From the NCBI GenBank assembly GCA_016648135.1, contig JADDOH010023187.1, positions 372,001 through 436,000 on the forward strand: a DNA stretch of 64,000 nt, written 5' to 3'. The notes beneath the pieces were generated by a model. That model saw only the letters and a list, made by a program, of their open reading frames with translations. It was not told where the DNA came from and did no database searches. This DNA is from Agrypnia vestita (lineage: Eukaryota > Arthropoda > Insecta > Trichoptera > Phryganeidae). The position numbers were made by a program, and so were the translations under genes. Positions 19,130 through 31,350 of this stretch are shown one piece after another. Each line of letters starts with the position of its first letter. Within the stretch, counting starts at the first letter, position 1.

Positions 19130-21850
19130 GCGGCATATAAATAACATTTTTGAAATCAAAACACTTGACATTACGTGTGACAAAAAACAAAAAAAAATCC
19201 CATTAGAGGTGTGTTTATTGTAAAAGTCAGCCTTATTTTCAGATTTACAATGTCTTCACGATGTTGGTGCTGTGTACCCACGTGTTCTCGACGAAATGTA
19301 ATAGTCCACAGATTCCCTAAATATGATGAATATACATTAAATGAATGGATTCGCAGAATTTCGAATCCAGATTTAATTGCTGAGAATATCCAGCACCGCG
19401 TAATATGTGACAAACATTTTTCAAATTTTAACAAAGATTTTGGATCCAAAAAGTTACTCAGGTTCTCAGTTCCCACTATAGATGTTCCAGGTAATTAAGA
19501 ATTTAGAATACAATACTTTACAATATAGATTTACGTGGTTTCATTGAGAGAATGAGGGAAGATAGGTTATGTTATAAATTTTATGGGTCATTCTGTGCCA
19601 AATTAATTCATGTGAGCTGTCATCGCTTATATACATGTGTAAGTGTATGATGGCGGCTTATGGGCCTATTTTAAAGGTTAACTTATTTTCGATTTTGAAT
19701 ATTTATGTATTTTAATGGTAAATAATTATGTATATCGATGGCTAGATGGCATAGATAAGATAGTTTTGATACAGAATTAAAGTGTATATTTTGCATATTA
19801 CTCTATAAATAAAATAATACATATTAATATTTTGTTTATTATGTAGTATGTGTATTAGTGTATTATTATAATTATAATAATAAATAATGAAATGTTTTTA
19901 TGATCACAAACGATTTATTGCTTCACAGGGTTTAATGGGGAGATTACAGAGGAAAATAGCTTTTGTTATCGCTCTACTTATATCCAGCCGTCAGATCTTG
20001 TAACTTTCATTCATAACATCCACATGTATACACATCAAAATCCAGTTGAAACCCTAAATGTGAAAGGTTACTCTTTTAATTTAATTTTTTCTTCATTGAT
20101 GTTCTGTTCCATAAACTTTACAATTAATTTTATGGAACCCTGAGAAGAGTACGAAAGTGTTACAAATTCAACCATGGATTTTCAGGTTACTCCTTTAATA
20201 ATCTGATCTCATTGTGCTACACATGATTCTCAGTGGATTCTCTTTCTCTATCTGACATCAATTTGCATGTTAATATAAAAATAAAATAGTAAATTAATTT
20301 AATAGTAAAATTAAACATTAACAAATGTATATTAAGGAAAGCATTGAAATAAATAAATTAAATTTTTCTTTATACCTGTTGATAAACATAAAATTATGTT
20401 CCATACACATTTATAGATTCTGTTTTGGATCCTCGAGAAGAGTAGGAAAGTAAGTGTTCATAATTCAACATTTCTAGATGATGGCTTTTCAGGTAACTCC
20501 TTTCATTAAATTTTTCTTTATACTTGTTGACGTTCTGTTCCATAAACATTAATGTTGATTGATTTTGATGTCAACTTTTATAATATCAACAGTAGCATTA
20601 ATTTTGTTTACTCAACACTTTAGCAATTAATTTTTTTGTTATAATATTCCAGATTGTCAAGCATTAAACGAATCAAATCAATTAGATATCCAAATGCCTT
20701 CCGGAAGCAAATTTATCACAGGTATGTATGCTCTAAACATTTATTTGAAGATTTGAGTTTTATTTTTAATAATAAATATATAAATAAAACTTGTTTAAGC
20801 TTGTATTCCACTGAATTTTTTTTTACACTAAACTTCTTTGCACTTAAACTTTCTTGGCACTTTCTTCAGAGTAATGTTTATATTTTATATACATTTTCAT
20901 ATTTTCATAGTCCATATTTCCAAGTCATATTTTCACAACATATTCATGGAACATACATAATACATATTTTCCTCAAGCAGTGTCAACTAAATCCTTATTT
21001 TTATTTATTTGACTTCTTTAATTTCAACTTATATCTTTGGATCTTACATTAATATTTATTTTACAGATAAGAAGACATACCAACGCATTTAAAAAAAAAT
21101 TAATGTGACGGGCCGTGCACATCTAGTACCAAATGAAAAACACATGTACAGGAAGTGTATCCAATTCACAAAGATAACTACGAATGGACGCAGTTGCCTT
21201 TAGATACCAGGATAAAATCAGCAAATGCTGATGGGTTTGCCTTTATGAAATTTGTGAACAATCCAACTGGTACATGCATTGCCAGATGAAAGAACAAAGA
21301 AAAAACAAACATGGCCGTAGATTTACAGAAGATGATAAAATACTTAGTTTAGCAATATCTAAACATGGAAGCAGGTGTTATAGATATATATTAAAAATAT
21401 TTGTTGTGCCAGGCCGCAAAACCTTAAGCGGTTTATGAAAAAAGGTTCCTTTCAGCCCGGGTATAAATATGCATATTTTTAAAAACTTTGAAACATTAAT
21501 AAAAGAAATGCAACCTCGAGATAAATTTTGTCTTATTTTTTGATGAAATGTCCGTAAAGCCTGGTTTATTGTACAAAAGTAATGAAGATTTCAATGAGGG
21601 TGTTGAAAATCTCGGGGAGGGGTTAAGAAAACCAGTTTTCGCAGACCACGTTTGTGTTTTCATGTTAATAGGTCTCAACACAAAAAGGAAGCAACCTATA
21701 GGTTTTATATTTTGCCAGAGCACGGTTAAGTCTCGTGATTTAGATGTGGCATTAAAAAAAATAAATGACTTGAAAATATATACTATATACATCCAAAATA
21801 CAAATATGTATTACTCTGAAGAAAGTGCCAAGATCAAGATTTATGTGTAA
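19130..21850 (+). pseudogene. P-element-like (THAP9-like) transposase, copy A
   Basis: Exon 1 from about 19250: MSSRCWCCVPTCSRRNVIVH, then RFPKYDEY, W, and VICDKHF, a C2CH THAP zinc finger, ending VPTIDVP at a GTAATT donor. Exon 2 (about 19930-20068) GFNGEITEENSFCYRST... to NVK, donor GTTACT. Exon 3 (about 20653-20718) DCQALNESNQLDIQMPSGSK; both junctions are phase 1. After an acceptor at 21065 the frame breaks (TAA), then NKHGRRFTEDDKILSLAISK ... VPGRKTL and, from about 21535, FDEMSVKPGLLYKSNEDFNE to KPVFADHVCVFML and KQPIGFIFCQS: the start of the RNase H-like catalytic core with its first acidic residue. Truncated at about 21850 where an inverted copy begins. Inactive. Confidence 0.85.
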
Positions 21851-21859
21851 AAGAAATTT

Positions 21860-24200
21860 CGCTGGAATACATTAAGCAAGTTTTATTTATTTATTAACAA
21901 ATCTTCAAATAAATGTTTAGAGCTTACATACTTGTAATAGATTTGCTTCCGGAAGGCAATTGGATATCTAATTGAATGGATTTGTTTAATGTTTAACAAT
22001 CTGGAATAATATAAAAAAAAAAAAAAATTACCAAAGTGTCCAGTAAACAAAATTAATTATCGATGCTACTGTTGATGTCATAAAGCTGGCATCCAAAACA
22101 ATAAATTATAACAACCACAATAGGTTTATTGGTTTTAACATTTTTTAAGTACTGAATAATTTATAAAATGTATATACATATACAGCAGTCTTAAATAAAT
22201 GTTTAGAGCGTACATACCTGTGATAAATTTGCTTCCGGAAGGCATTTGTATACCTAATTTATTGGATTTGTTTAAAGCTTTACAATCTGAAATATAATAA
22301 AAAAATGAATTGCTAAAGTGTTGAGCAAACAAAATTAATTATCGATGCTGCTGTTGATATTATAAAAGTTGACATCAATATCAATCAACATTAATGTTTA
22401 TGGAACAGAACGTCAACAGGTATAAAGAAAATTTTAATGAAAGGAGTTACCTCAAAAGCCATCATCTAGAAATGTTGAATTATGAACACTTACTTTCTTA
22501 CTCTTCTCGAGGATCCAAAACAGAATTTATAAATGTTTATGGAACATAATTTTATGTTTATCAACAGGTAAAAAGAAAAATTTAATTAATTTATCTCTAT
22601 TTATTTCAATGCTTTACTTAATATACATTTGTTAAGGTTTAATTTTACTATTAAATTTAATTATTACATTCATTTGCTATTTTATTTTTATATTACTTAG
22701 AGACACTAACAGGATAATAGCTACATGACACTAATAATAAAACATAAACGAAGACCATGCCCGTTATACCAATTACAAGTGTCTTCGGCACGCTTTAGTA
22801 ACATGTTTGGAAGTAGTGCGATCGTATAAGAATACGTAAGTAAATAATTGATCTAATAGATCTATAGGTTCAGGTCATCGTTTAGGAAATGAATGTTGCG
22901 TAGGAATGAATTTTTGAATGATGATAAGGTACCTGCAGGAATATCAGCATCAACGTCAGGGTCAGCACAATACATATACATTGTGATGGGAGAAAAGTAA
23001 CCAACATTATTAGTGTGCTGGCTTATTCTAAAGAATTCCGGGTTCCTAATACGGGGTTTAACATGAAAATTTATGTCAGATAGAGAAATAGAATCAGTAG
23101 CTCCACTGATAATCTTGTGTAGCACAATGAGATCGGATTATTAAAGGAGTACGTAATCTGAAAAGCCATAGAATGGTTGAATTTGGAACACTTACTTTTG
23201 TACTCTTCTCGAGGATCCATAAATATTGCCTGCCCAACATAACTTGGCGTGCGGCAGGATTGGAACTAAAACCCGCCCCGGCGGCAACCCCTCGCCCTGT
23301 AATTCAGTACAATTTTGTATTTGCTCAGGAGCTGTGACATCTTGATTACCAATATACACTCAATTATTATGTCCAAAACAACCAAAACAGTCCGGGGTGG
23401 TGCAAGAACAATTGCCAATGAAGTATTAAAGTTTTGCGAAGCTGAAAAAGCGAATAATGGACGGATATTACCGTCTGAGAGTTTGACAGATAGAGCGGCC
23501 GCCGCGGAGTACGCTGTTACCCGACCAAATGGTTTGAAGGCTCTGACACTGGTCATCGGACATTCAGTACATTATGTATTGTGTAATAAATTTACAACCT
23601 GGCAACTTCTGTTTCGCGACAGGGGCGCCCTCCCTCACATGCCAAGTTATCGTGGTGGCACTCTAGAATTTTTTTTGTGTTTACGGAACAGAACATCAAT
23701 GAAGAAAATATTAAATTAAAAGCGTAACCTTTCACATTTAGGGTTTTATCTGGATCTTGACGTGCATACATGTGGATTCTGTGAATGAAAGGTACAAGAT
23801 CTGATGGCTAGATATAAGTAGAGAGATAACAAAAGCTATTTTCCTTTGTAATCTCTTCATTAAACCCTATGAAATAATAAATCGTTTATGATCATAAAAA
23901 TATTTCATTATTTATTATTATAATTATTATAATGCACTTATAAGCATATTACATAATATACAAAATATAAATATTACTTAATTTATTTTTACTTTATTTA
24001 TCTATTTATTCACTATATTACTCTTTTATAGAGTAATACACAAAATATACACTTTAATTCTGTATCAAAACCTGCCTTTACAAACTGACAAATGTTTGAA
24101 GAAATTTTAATATTGCTTATTATTAGTTCAGAGAACATTTCTGAAAGTCATATTTAAAATAGATTCTCAGTATAAAAAATAGTTAACAAAAAAAAAAATT
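21860..24200 (-). pseudogene. P-element-like copy B, inverted relative to copy A
   Basis: Reads as the reverse complement of copy A: the exon 3 segment (ccttccggaagcaaatttat) appears twice inverted (near 21945 and 22235), intron sequence with gttctgttccataaac near 22400-22550, the 20140-20270 region near 23090-23215, and the exon 2 segment near 23725-23870. Order and spacing show a large inverted duplication with internal rearrangement and a nested repeat at 23236-23665. No intact frame. Confidence 0.75.
23236..23665 (+). mobile_element. Nested DNA transposon fragment with N-terminal ORF
   Basis: Inverted ends cataacttggcgtgcgg (left) and catgccaagttatcg (right). Inside, a frame from 23369 begins MSKTTKTVRGGARTIANEVL and contains EKANNGRILPSESLTDRAAA, similar in layout to the fragment at 15345. 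It is inserted in P-like copy B. A deleted copy of the same element at 41790-42080 keeps both ends (gctgtgacatcttgatt, acattatgtattgtgtaataaa) but has lost the frame. Confidence 0.65.
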
Positions 24201-24978
24201 TTTAAATTTGACTTAATATTTATTAAAATTTAATTCATTTTAAATTTCATTAATAATAATTGTTACAATTTAATTTATTTTAAATTTTGCTAAAAAATTA
24301 ATATGGAGTTCTACAAATTAAACAAAAAGACAATAAATAAATAAATAATAAATTAAATTCAAAATTTTGATAAAATAAAGTGGAAGACCCTCTCCAAGCA
24401 CAAGAGCTATTTTTTTTTCAAAAATTTTTCACTTAAGAGGCCCCAGTACACGATTTTCGTATTTGCTTTTGCTAAATTTAAGGTAAACTTATTATGTAAT
24501 TTATTTTGCAAAACCCATAGCTAAACAGGCTTTTAATCAATTTTATTGTGATAGATTCATTTACTCTTGAAGCATTTTCTTAAAAAAATATGAACATCAT
24601 TGTTATAACATCAAAAAAATTATAACCCCGAAACACTATTTTAGTTTTCATGCAATAGATATCTTTGGTACACTAATCTCATATATTTTCAAATAAAGAC
24701 CATATATTTGTATAAAGCTTGAAAAAGAAGTGGTGCTATTCAGACATTAATATTTTTCGTCAAGTTCAAAATATATCGTTTTAAAAAAGACAATTAAATG
24801 TTTTTTTCCTACATTGCAGTATCCATTAAAACATTGATTATTTTAATGAAATTTTACATGTGTACTAAGAAAATTTCATCGTCATTAATATAAAAATATT
24901 CAAAAAATTATACCTCATACTCAAGAAGTTGAATAATTAATTAAATTGTATAGTCTGAAATTTCTGAGAGAAAAATCT
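24201..24978. repeat. AT-rich repeat shared with 32220-33080
   Basis: atggagttctacaaattaaa, aaaacccatagctaaacagg, aaagaagtggtgctattcag and several other blocks occur in the same order and orientation at 32220-33080. Probably untranslated or terminal sequence of one of the nearby element families. No coding content. Confidence 0.75.
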
Positions 24979-25165
24979 GAGTAGCTTGTTGGTCTTGTGG
25001 TTAGGACTCTCGCCTCGTGATCCAAAGGTCGCAGGTTCGAATCTCACTCCAGACAAGCAAGTTAGTCCTATTTTCATAGCACAAGCGTTTAGCTTAATTT
25101 GAAAATAGTAAGAATATTGATGTGACACGAATTCCGTGTTCGCATCTCTATTTAAAAAAAAAAAA
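24979..25165 (+). mobile_element. tRNA-derived SINE, best copy
   Basis: A box region tgtggttaggac and B box ggttcgaatctc are clear; the 3' body matches 9268-9440 and ends in an A-run (25150-25165). Confidence 0.8.
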
Positions 25166-25170
25166 AAAGA

Positions 25171-25270
25171 AATGCGCGGGCTCGCCGCCACCGGGCGCGC
25201 GGCGCGCCGCGGTGTGTGCCGCGCCGTAGTGCGTGGCCTCCGCCGCGCCCAGCGCGCCACGCACGGCCAT
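25171..25270. other. Isolated 100-bp block of very high GC
   Basis: Directly after the SINE A-tail the composition jumps to mostly G and C (gcgcgggctcgccgccaccg, then ggcgcgccgcgg). On the minus strand it is open as MAVRGALGAAEATHYGAAHT and continues in frame. It ends abruptly in AT-rich DNA. It may be a captured exon or host transcript fragment. Confidence 0.5.
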
Positions 25271-25373
25271 AACAGACTATGCGATTTAATTAATTTGAAT
25301 TCTTTAGTATGAGGTATAATTTTTTGATTTGGTACTTGCAGGTAAAGGATAATTTGGGGCATATACTGGTAAC

Positions 25374-26291
25374 ACGAGGGCGTATTGAAAAGTAAGGTCT
25401 CCTATTTTTTTTTCATAAAAAATCAATTTTATTCACAACTTTGTATACGTCTTTGGAAAGGTTGAACATTTAGATATTTTTATACAAAGTCGCCTTGACC
25501 GTCAATCACTTTTTGCATCCTGGTAACCAACTTTTTAATGCGAGCGTCGTACCACTCTCGAAGCCAACTGACGACTGCTTCTTGCACTTCCTCTCTGACT
25601 TGAATTTCTGTCCCCCAAGGTGTTTTTTGAGAGCGAGAAACAAGTGGTAGTCGCTGGGGGCAACGTCCGGGCTGTAAAGCGAGTGGTCGATGATATCCCA
25701 GTCGAATTCATTGAGTAGGCTAGTCATTCATCGGTGAGCTGCTTAGGGACCTACCTGGCGGACACTTTGTGGTAACCGAGGAGCTCCGACACAATATTCT
25801 GCACGGAGAAGTAGCCACACTCTTCATTAAGACATTCCCTTATCTCATAAAGTGTTATTCTCCGGTTATTGCACATTATCTTGTCAATTCGAGCTGCCGT
25901 TGATTTCGGCAAACTCGGCCGCCTCGACCGCTGCTTATCGTGAACATTTTCCCGGCACTCAGAAAACTCCCGGATCCACTTCCGCAGGTTTATTATGTCC
26001 ATACACTTCTCACTGTACACTTCCACTAACTGGCGGTGAATGTCTATCGAAGAAGCCTTTTTTGCATTAAAAAATCGAATGACTGAGCGCAGTTCGCACC
26101 TGGCGGGCGAGCTAAGTGGGAGCTCCATCCTAAATGACTGCTACGCAGCGACTGAGCATACCAAGGTCTCGTGGATGGTTCTACTCTGTGGTGGGGGAAC
26201 CAAGGAATGCAGCGATGTTGTCAAATTTCACCTAGCAACTTGCGTTCGGAAATGGCATCATTGGAGACCTTACTTTTCAATACGCCCTCGT
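25374..26291 (-). mobile_element. Deleted mariner element with perfect terminal repeats
   Basis: Both ends carry an identical 29-bp inverted repeat (25374-25402 and 26263-26291, beginning ACGAGGGCGTATTGAAAAGT). On the minus strand the transposase starts near 26128 (MELPLSSPARCELRSVIRFF) with the two helix-turn-helix units including the RRPSLP segment, runs to LGYHKVSAR and then meets TAG where tryptophan is usual. About 150 codons are missing before the C-terminal DWDIIDHSLYSPDVAPSDYH, which holds the third catalytic aspartate. The first two catalytic acidic residues are therefore absent. Intact TIRs mean it could still be mobilised in trans. Confidence 0.93.
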
Positions 26292-26319
26292 AATTATGTA
26301 TATTGGACGACCAGCAAGT

Positions 26320-26545
26320 CTCATGCTCACATGCTCATTAGTGGCAAGTGAGCATGCGAAGTATTGAGCTTCTTGAGCTATCGCTACTCAGTGATGTGTG
26401 TACGCTCCTTGCTAGTAATGAGCATGCTCAAAAATCAACAGCCGGTTGATTTATGAGCATGCTCATTTGATTTGCGAGTGGAAGGGGTATCTTTTGAGCA
26501 TGTGTGAACAGGCTTGCTTATGAGCATGCTCATGTCATTCGCGGC
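26320..26545. mobile_element. MITE with repeated TGAGCATGCTCA motifs
   Basis: atgctcattagtggcaagtgagcatgc at the left and gcttatgagcatgctcat at the right, with gagcatgctca repeated inside in both orientations. Similar motifs occur in the MITE at 47834-48017. Confidence 0.55.
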
Positions 26546-27254
26546 TAGTATCGATGCGAATTTTTCTGTCCGCGACAGATGAAACAAATATGACGTGTTG
26601 GGGAGATGATAAAACATTACTTTTCATGACTTATAATAGGAATCACGAATTTCTATGGAATACTCGCTCACTGCTGTATAAAAATAATATATCTAGAAAT
26701 AATGCTTATGAAACTTTATTAAAAGACATTGATGATTCAAATCTTACAATAAAAATTATCAAAACTAAAATAAAAAATTTATGATCAGTGTTCTATGCCA
26801 AAAATAAAAAAATCAACAGGTCCTTTTTCTTTTCGTTTTTTCTTTAAATGTTTTTAAGGGGTTATGTGTCAGTCGCGTGCAGCGCATACAAGAAAAAACC
26901 CATGCATTAGTAAAGATTCTGGGAAACAAATATTAATGAAATAATCCTTATTTTAAGAAAGATTTGATTAAAAATTCTAGCCGTAATTCGTCCTACGGCT
27001 AGAAGTTTTATTTCTGACGTTTCTATTTAACATGACTTATCATTTTTTTCCGATTTAAAATTCTAGGCATAATTCATCCTACGGCTAGAAGTTTTATTTC
27101 CAACTTTTCTGTACCTAACTCCATTTAGCTCACATGTTTGCGCCCAACAAATTTGTTCCATAGATCAAGATAAATATTTATTACATCTTGAAGAAGACTT
27201 GTTTTGAATTTAACGTGAATATTTTTCTTGATAAATTTAATAATCAATTTTATT
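26546..27254. other. AT-rich region with a duplicated short hairpin
   Basis: ctagccgtaattcgtcctacggctagaagttttatttc near 26978 is repeated 86 bases later near 27064 with few changes (each written segment is a small hairpin built on tagccgta/tacggcta). No gene recognised. Confidence 0.45.
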
Positions 27255-27870
27255 TGTAAACTATTTTTTATATTGAGAATTTTAAATAATGAAAAAATGC
27301 TGATGTTGAGAAACTTAATCTTCTTTTAAAATGACTTTCAGAAATGTTCTCTGAACTAATAATAACCAAGATTTAAATTTCTTCAAACGTTTGTCAGTTT
27401 GTAAAGGCTGCTTTTGATACAGAATTAAAGCTTATAATTTGCAAATTACTGTATAAATAAAGTAATATAATGTATGAATAGATAAATAAAGTAAAAATAA
27501 ATAAAGTAATATTTATATTTTGTATATTATGTAGTATGTATATTAGTGTATTATAATAATAATAAATAATTTAAATATTTTTATGATCACAAACGATTTA
27601 TTGTTTTATAGGTTTTAATGAAGAGATTACAAAGGAAAATAGCTTTTGTTATCGCTCTACTTATATCCAGCCGTCAGATCTTGTGACTTTCATTCGTAAC
27701 ATCCACATGTACACACGTCAAGATCCAGTTGAAACCCTCAATGTGAAAGGTTACTCTTTTAATTTATTTTTTTCTTCATTTATGTTCTTTTCCGTAAACA
27801 TTTAAAAATTCTATTCATGGATCCCCTAAGAGTAAGAAAGTAAGTGTTCCAAATTCGTATATAATTATAT
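27255..27870 (+). pseudogene. P-element-like copy C (exon 2 region)
   Basis: An acceptor (tttatag) at about 27611 opens GFNEEITKENSFCYRSTYIQ ... DPVETLNVK, almost the same as exon 2 of copy A, followed by the same GTTACT donor. Upstream (aaatgttctctgaactaata, gatacagaattaaag) matches the region 5' of exon 2 in copies A and B. Neighbouring exons are not found in place. Confidence 0.75.
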
Positions 27871-28033
27871 TTTAGGTTTTGTAAGATGATTATACAATGA
27901 AAACAATCTTAGTTACAACAAGTAACAAGCAAGTTAGTAGATCTCTATCAGGGAACCTGATAACTCATACCTCTTGTATAAATGTTCATATCTTGTGAGT
28001 TGTTAATGTCCATATGTGAGTTTTCGACTTACA

Positions 28034-28400
28034 TTATCCGGAATAATCCAAGAATATGGTCCCGTTGTTCATACAATGAAAATAAGTATTTCACTATTAT
28101 AATTTAATGTCCTGTTAATTTAATCTTACTAAAATAATCGTAATCTAAATTAAACAAACCAAACCTAATTACCTAGCCTAACCAAACCTAATAACCTAAC
28201 CTAACCTCATATATTGCCTATGAAATGTCAAAATATGCAGTGCATTTTTCGAAACTTTAAAGTGTAATATCTTATTTAATACTTACTTTTTAAACGTAAA
28301 TTATCTTTCATTTTGTTATTAGCACATTCAATAATATAGTGAAATAATCATTTTCATTGTATATGCAATGGGATCATTATCTTGGATTTAGCCCATTATC
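28034..28400. mobile_element. MITE with telomere-like repeats, copy 2 (reverse)
   Basis: Reverse-orientation relative of 13784-14222 with the same inverted ends (ggaataatccaagaatatgg ... gatcattatcttggattta); the CCTAA run is shorter (28148-28208), showing length change between copies. Confidence 0.75.
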
Positions 28401-28439
28401 CTTGCTGGTCTCACATATAATGTAGTTAATAATAAACTA

Positions 28440-28665
28440 ATAAAGACCTAATATCAATATTTGGATGTTGGAACAATACAATGGAGATATGTGACATCTA
28501 AGTTTACATTTTTTTCAACATTTCTGACTTATTTCTTACAAAACGTTGAACTATCATTACAGTAACTTAAATTGATTACGAAAAATTAATTTGTTTCAAT
28601 GCAAGTTAAATAAAATGATAAAAACCTTGCAGAAATTCCAATTGGAATTTGAAGGTTGAAGCCCT
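28440..28665. repeat. Half-copy of the 11563-12095 foldback family
   Basis: gacctaatatcaatattt, atggagatatg, aaaacgttgaactatcatta and attccaattggaatttgaag follow the order of one arm of the full element. Confidence 0.7.
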
Positions 28666-29012
28666 AACTGCGATGCAACATTACTTGGTACACATTACCA
28701 TGCACCGGAGAAAATGTTTAAGTACAGAAAAGAAGGTTGTATAAATTAAATATCTAAAATGTAGAACAATCAATTTGGAAAAAAGGTTTTAGTAAAATTG
28801 GGAGTAATTTGAAAAAAAAATATTATCTTAAAAAAATCCTTATGTTATATTTTAGATATTCAATTTCTAAATAAAGACATGATCTTCTTTTCTAATTCAA
28901 TCACGGCGAAGGAGCTCCGCAGATATATATATATAGACAGTTGAGGTCATTCTTTTTTGTTTTCATGTTCGTCTTTGATTTGGTATTGAATAAATGATCT
29001 GAAATGTTTTAT

Positions 29013-29226
29013 AGGATTCAATGAGTCAAACGTAAATATAACCCCAACGGATATTTCTGAAAACGATGGAGACGAAGCTGATATTGTAAATGATGATGAC
29101 TTCCTAGAAGAAGGTGAAGTTGTAGATGACAATGTGATTGAAGAAGGTGAAGTTGTAGATGACGATGTTATAGAAGATGGTGAAATTGTAACAGGAATCA
29201 CGGATCTGAACTTTACCACGCATTAA
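29013..29226 (+). CDS. Orphan acidic C-terminal exon
   Basis: An acceptor (ttttatag) opens FNESNVNITPTDISENDGDE, then repeated EEGEVVDD / EDGEIV units, ending TDLNFTTH and TAA (29224-29226). Strongly acidic and repetitive. No upstream coding exon with a matching donor could be identified; it may be the tail of a P-like transposase copy or of a host gene. Not recognised. Confidence 0.35.
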
Positions 29227-29229
29227 TCA

Positions 29230-31350
29230 AAAAATCTCTCTGGATGGATTTAGGTAACTAGAACTAAGCTATTTTCAGTTTTATTATTAACTACCTGTAA
29301 CCCATCAAAAAGACGGTACTTTTACATGTCGGTTCCTAAAGAATAAGTATTTATTTATTTATTTATAAAAAAAATTATACTTTAAAGAAGTTACGGGGAC
29401 AGGTAACAAAATTATTTGGATACTAGCTGTAACCAGTCTAAAATGAGGTACCTTTTACATGTCGATTCCTAAAGAATAAGTATGCAAAATTTGGGTAAAA
29501 TATGTTAAATGGCAGATTTGTATAGAAAATGTATCCTGCGGTGAGAATGGGGTAAAGGGGTAGGGGGTTATTTTGTCTATGTTATCCGCCGGGTCCTAAA
29601 GAATTTGCAAAAGTTACGGGACAGACAGACAAAGAAATTATTATTATTGGGATTACACTTTTTATCTAGAAACTTAAAAGATAAGGTAAAAGAATCATGT
29701 TGACTACAATATTACATAGTTCTTAGTATGCCGGTCCACGGTCGTGGAAACAAACCAAGAATGAAGATATGTTGGATCTGCATCTCTTGGATCAATGTTT
29801 GCTCAATATGAAATACTAACGCACCATTTAAATGCAGTGCCTCTGTGATTGCGTACTCTATTCTCTCTCTTGGCGCCTTGGACATGCAGAATTGCAACAT
29901 GTTTCTAGGGTAAAAAGATAAATTGAGAGATTAGGAAATACTACCACGATATTTTATGTTATAGAAACACGGAAAAATCCTAAAAAACTCAAACTGGAAA
30001 AAATAATTTGTTTATTTTAAAAAAGTCAAAATATTATTTCTCGTAAAAAGATTTGCTCGGATAACTGTTCCAGTGACAAGAATTGCACCTTCTTTTATGT
30101 TTTCTGTCTTCCTTGGCTTTCTCATTTTCCGTTGTGGTTGATTTTACATGGTCCATCTATTTTTAAGTCAAAACAAGTTGATACTTCGATGTATGAATTA
30201 CTTTATTCCTTGGAATTGATAGCTAATTCAAAATCATTTTTAGGTAAAATTTTAGCAATACAAACGCAGTTATTAGAAAAGAGAATCGAACTAAAAGAAA
30301 AATTTAAGGTATGAGAAATTAGCACAAACTAAAACTATCTTGAAAAATTCAAATTATGTGACTTAAAATGTAATGATTAATGGCGCAAGGATTTAAAGAT
30401 TATTTCCAATTACCCAGGTTTTCAAATTATCGAGGTAAATCTACTATGAAATTAACATCTCGGGATGAGAATTTCGAATTATCGGAGTTGGAATTAACGG
30501 GGTTTTCCCGTATTGATCCCATTTTACAAGCTCTGTTGTCTTAGCTATTCCCGCAGTAGACAGCGGCGCAAAATTAATTGTCTTTTAAATATATAATGCA
30601 TTCTTTTGTTTCACATTACATTGATTTGTTTATTTTATAAATTTCTATACTTGTGTTGGTCTCGCAGTGTAATGCCCCGTCGGGGTCGGCAGATACTGCT
30701 TCGTACCGAGCGGAGTCGATCAAACGATTACTGAATAGTTTGCGGGGATTGTCTGTACGGACGCTCCAAAGGCCACCCATATTTACTGTTGTCATTACCA
30801 AATGCAGAAGGCTTCTCAAGCATATTATATTCGTACTCACTATTTGTGTGGTGAACTCAGGTCGTCGGAGGACCACCCAAAGGGAATTTACTAATTGAAA
30901 GATTTACATAAATAAACAAATTATATTCAATACGTTACATAGGTATACGATGGGTTAGTAAATCAATTCAAACGCGAGCCTGATGTCATACGACAATAAA
31001 TCGAAATCGCACTCCCGGATTCTATATACGCTGGAGCTGGTTGTTAGGGTCCTGGCAGGCTGGCGGGCGCAATGAGAATATCGGTCCCAGGGCCCTGAGC
31101 TCGGTCTCTGGTCTTGATGGGTAGTCTTCGACATCCAGAAATTTCTTCGCCTGTGATTGGTTTATTTCCTCCCGCTGCGGTGATTACTAGCTAAGAGATG
31201 TCACCCCTCTTCACCTTTGGTGCTAACGTTTGTTAATTATACATTCTTAAAGTCAACAATAAATTTAATTATGGTAGGAAAAGCTTTGTCTGTTCTGTCC
31301 TAATTTTTATAATAAGATACATAAATAGTTATAAGGAACTTTTTAACCTT
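29230..31350. other. Region of unassigned sequence
   Basis: Two short frames, 29712-29900 minus (APRERIEYAITEALHLNGAL) and 30132-30314 plus (a Lys/Leu-rich helix), have no partner exons that I can see. About 30650-31210 has a balanced base composition unlike its flanks (ctggagctggttgttagggt, ggtcccagggccctgagctc) and is likely part of a mobile element, not identified. Confidence 0.4.

Noticed and set aside
20654..21052. 132-codon plus-strand ORF
   Set aside because: AT-driven Phe/Tyr/Ile-rich frame overlapping exon 3 and an intron of the P-like gene in another frame. The apparent YVCSKHLFEDL string is a chance frame of the exon 3 region.
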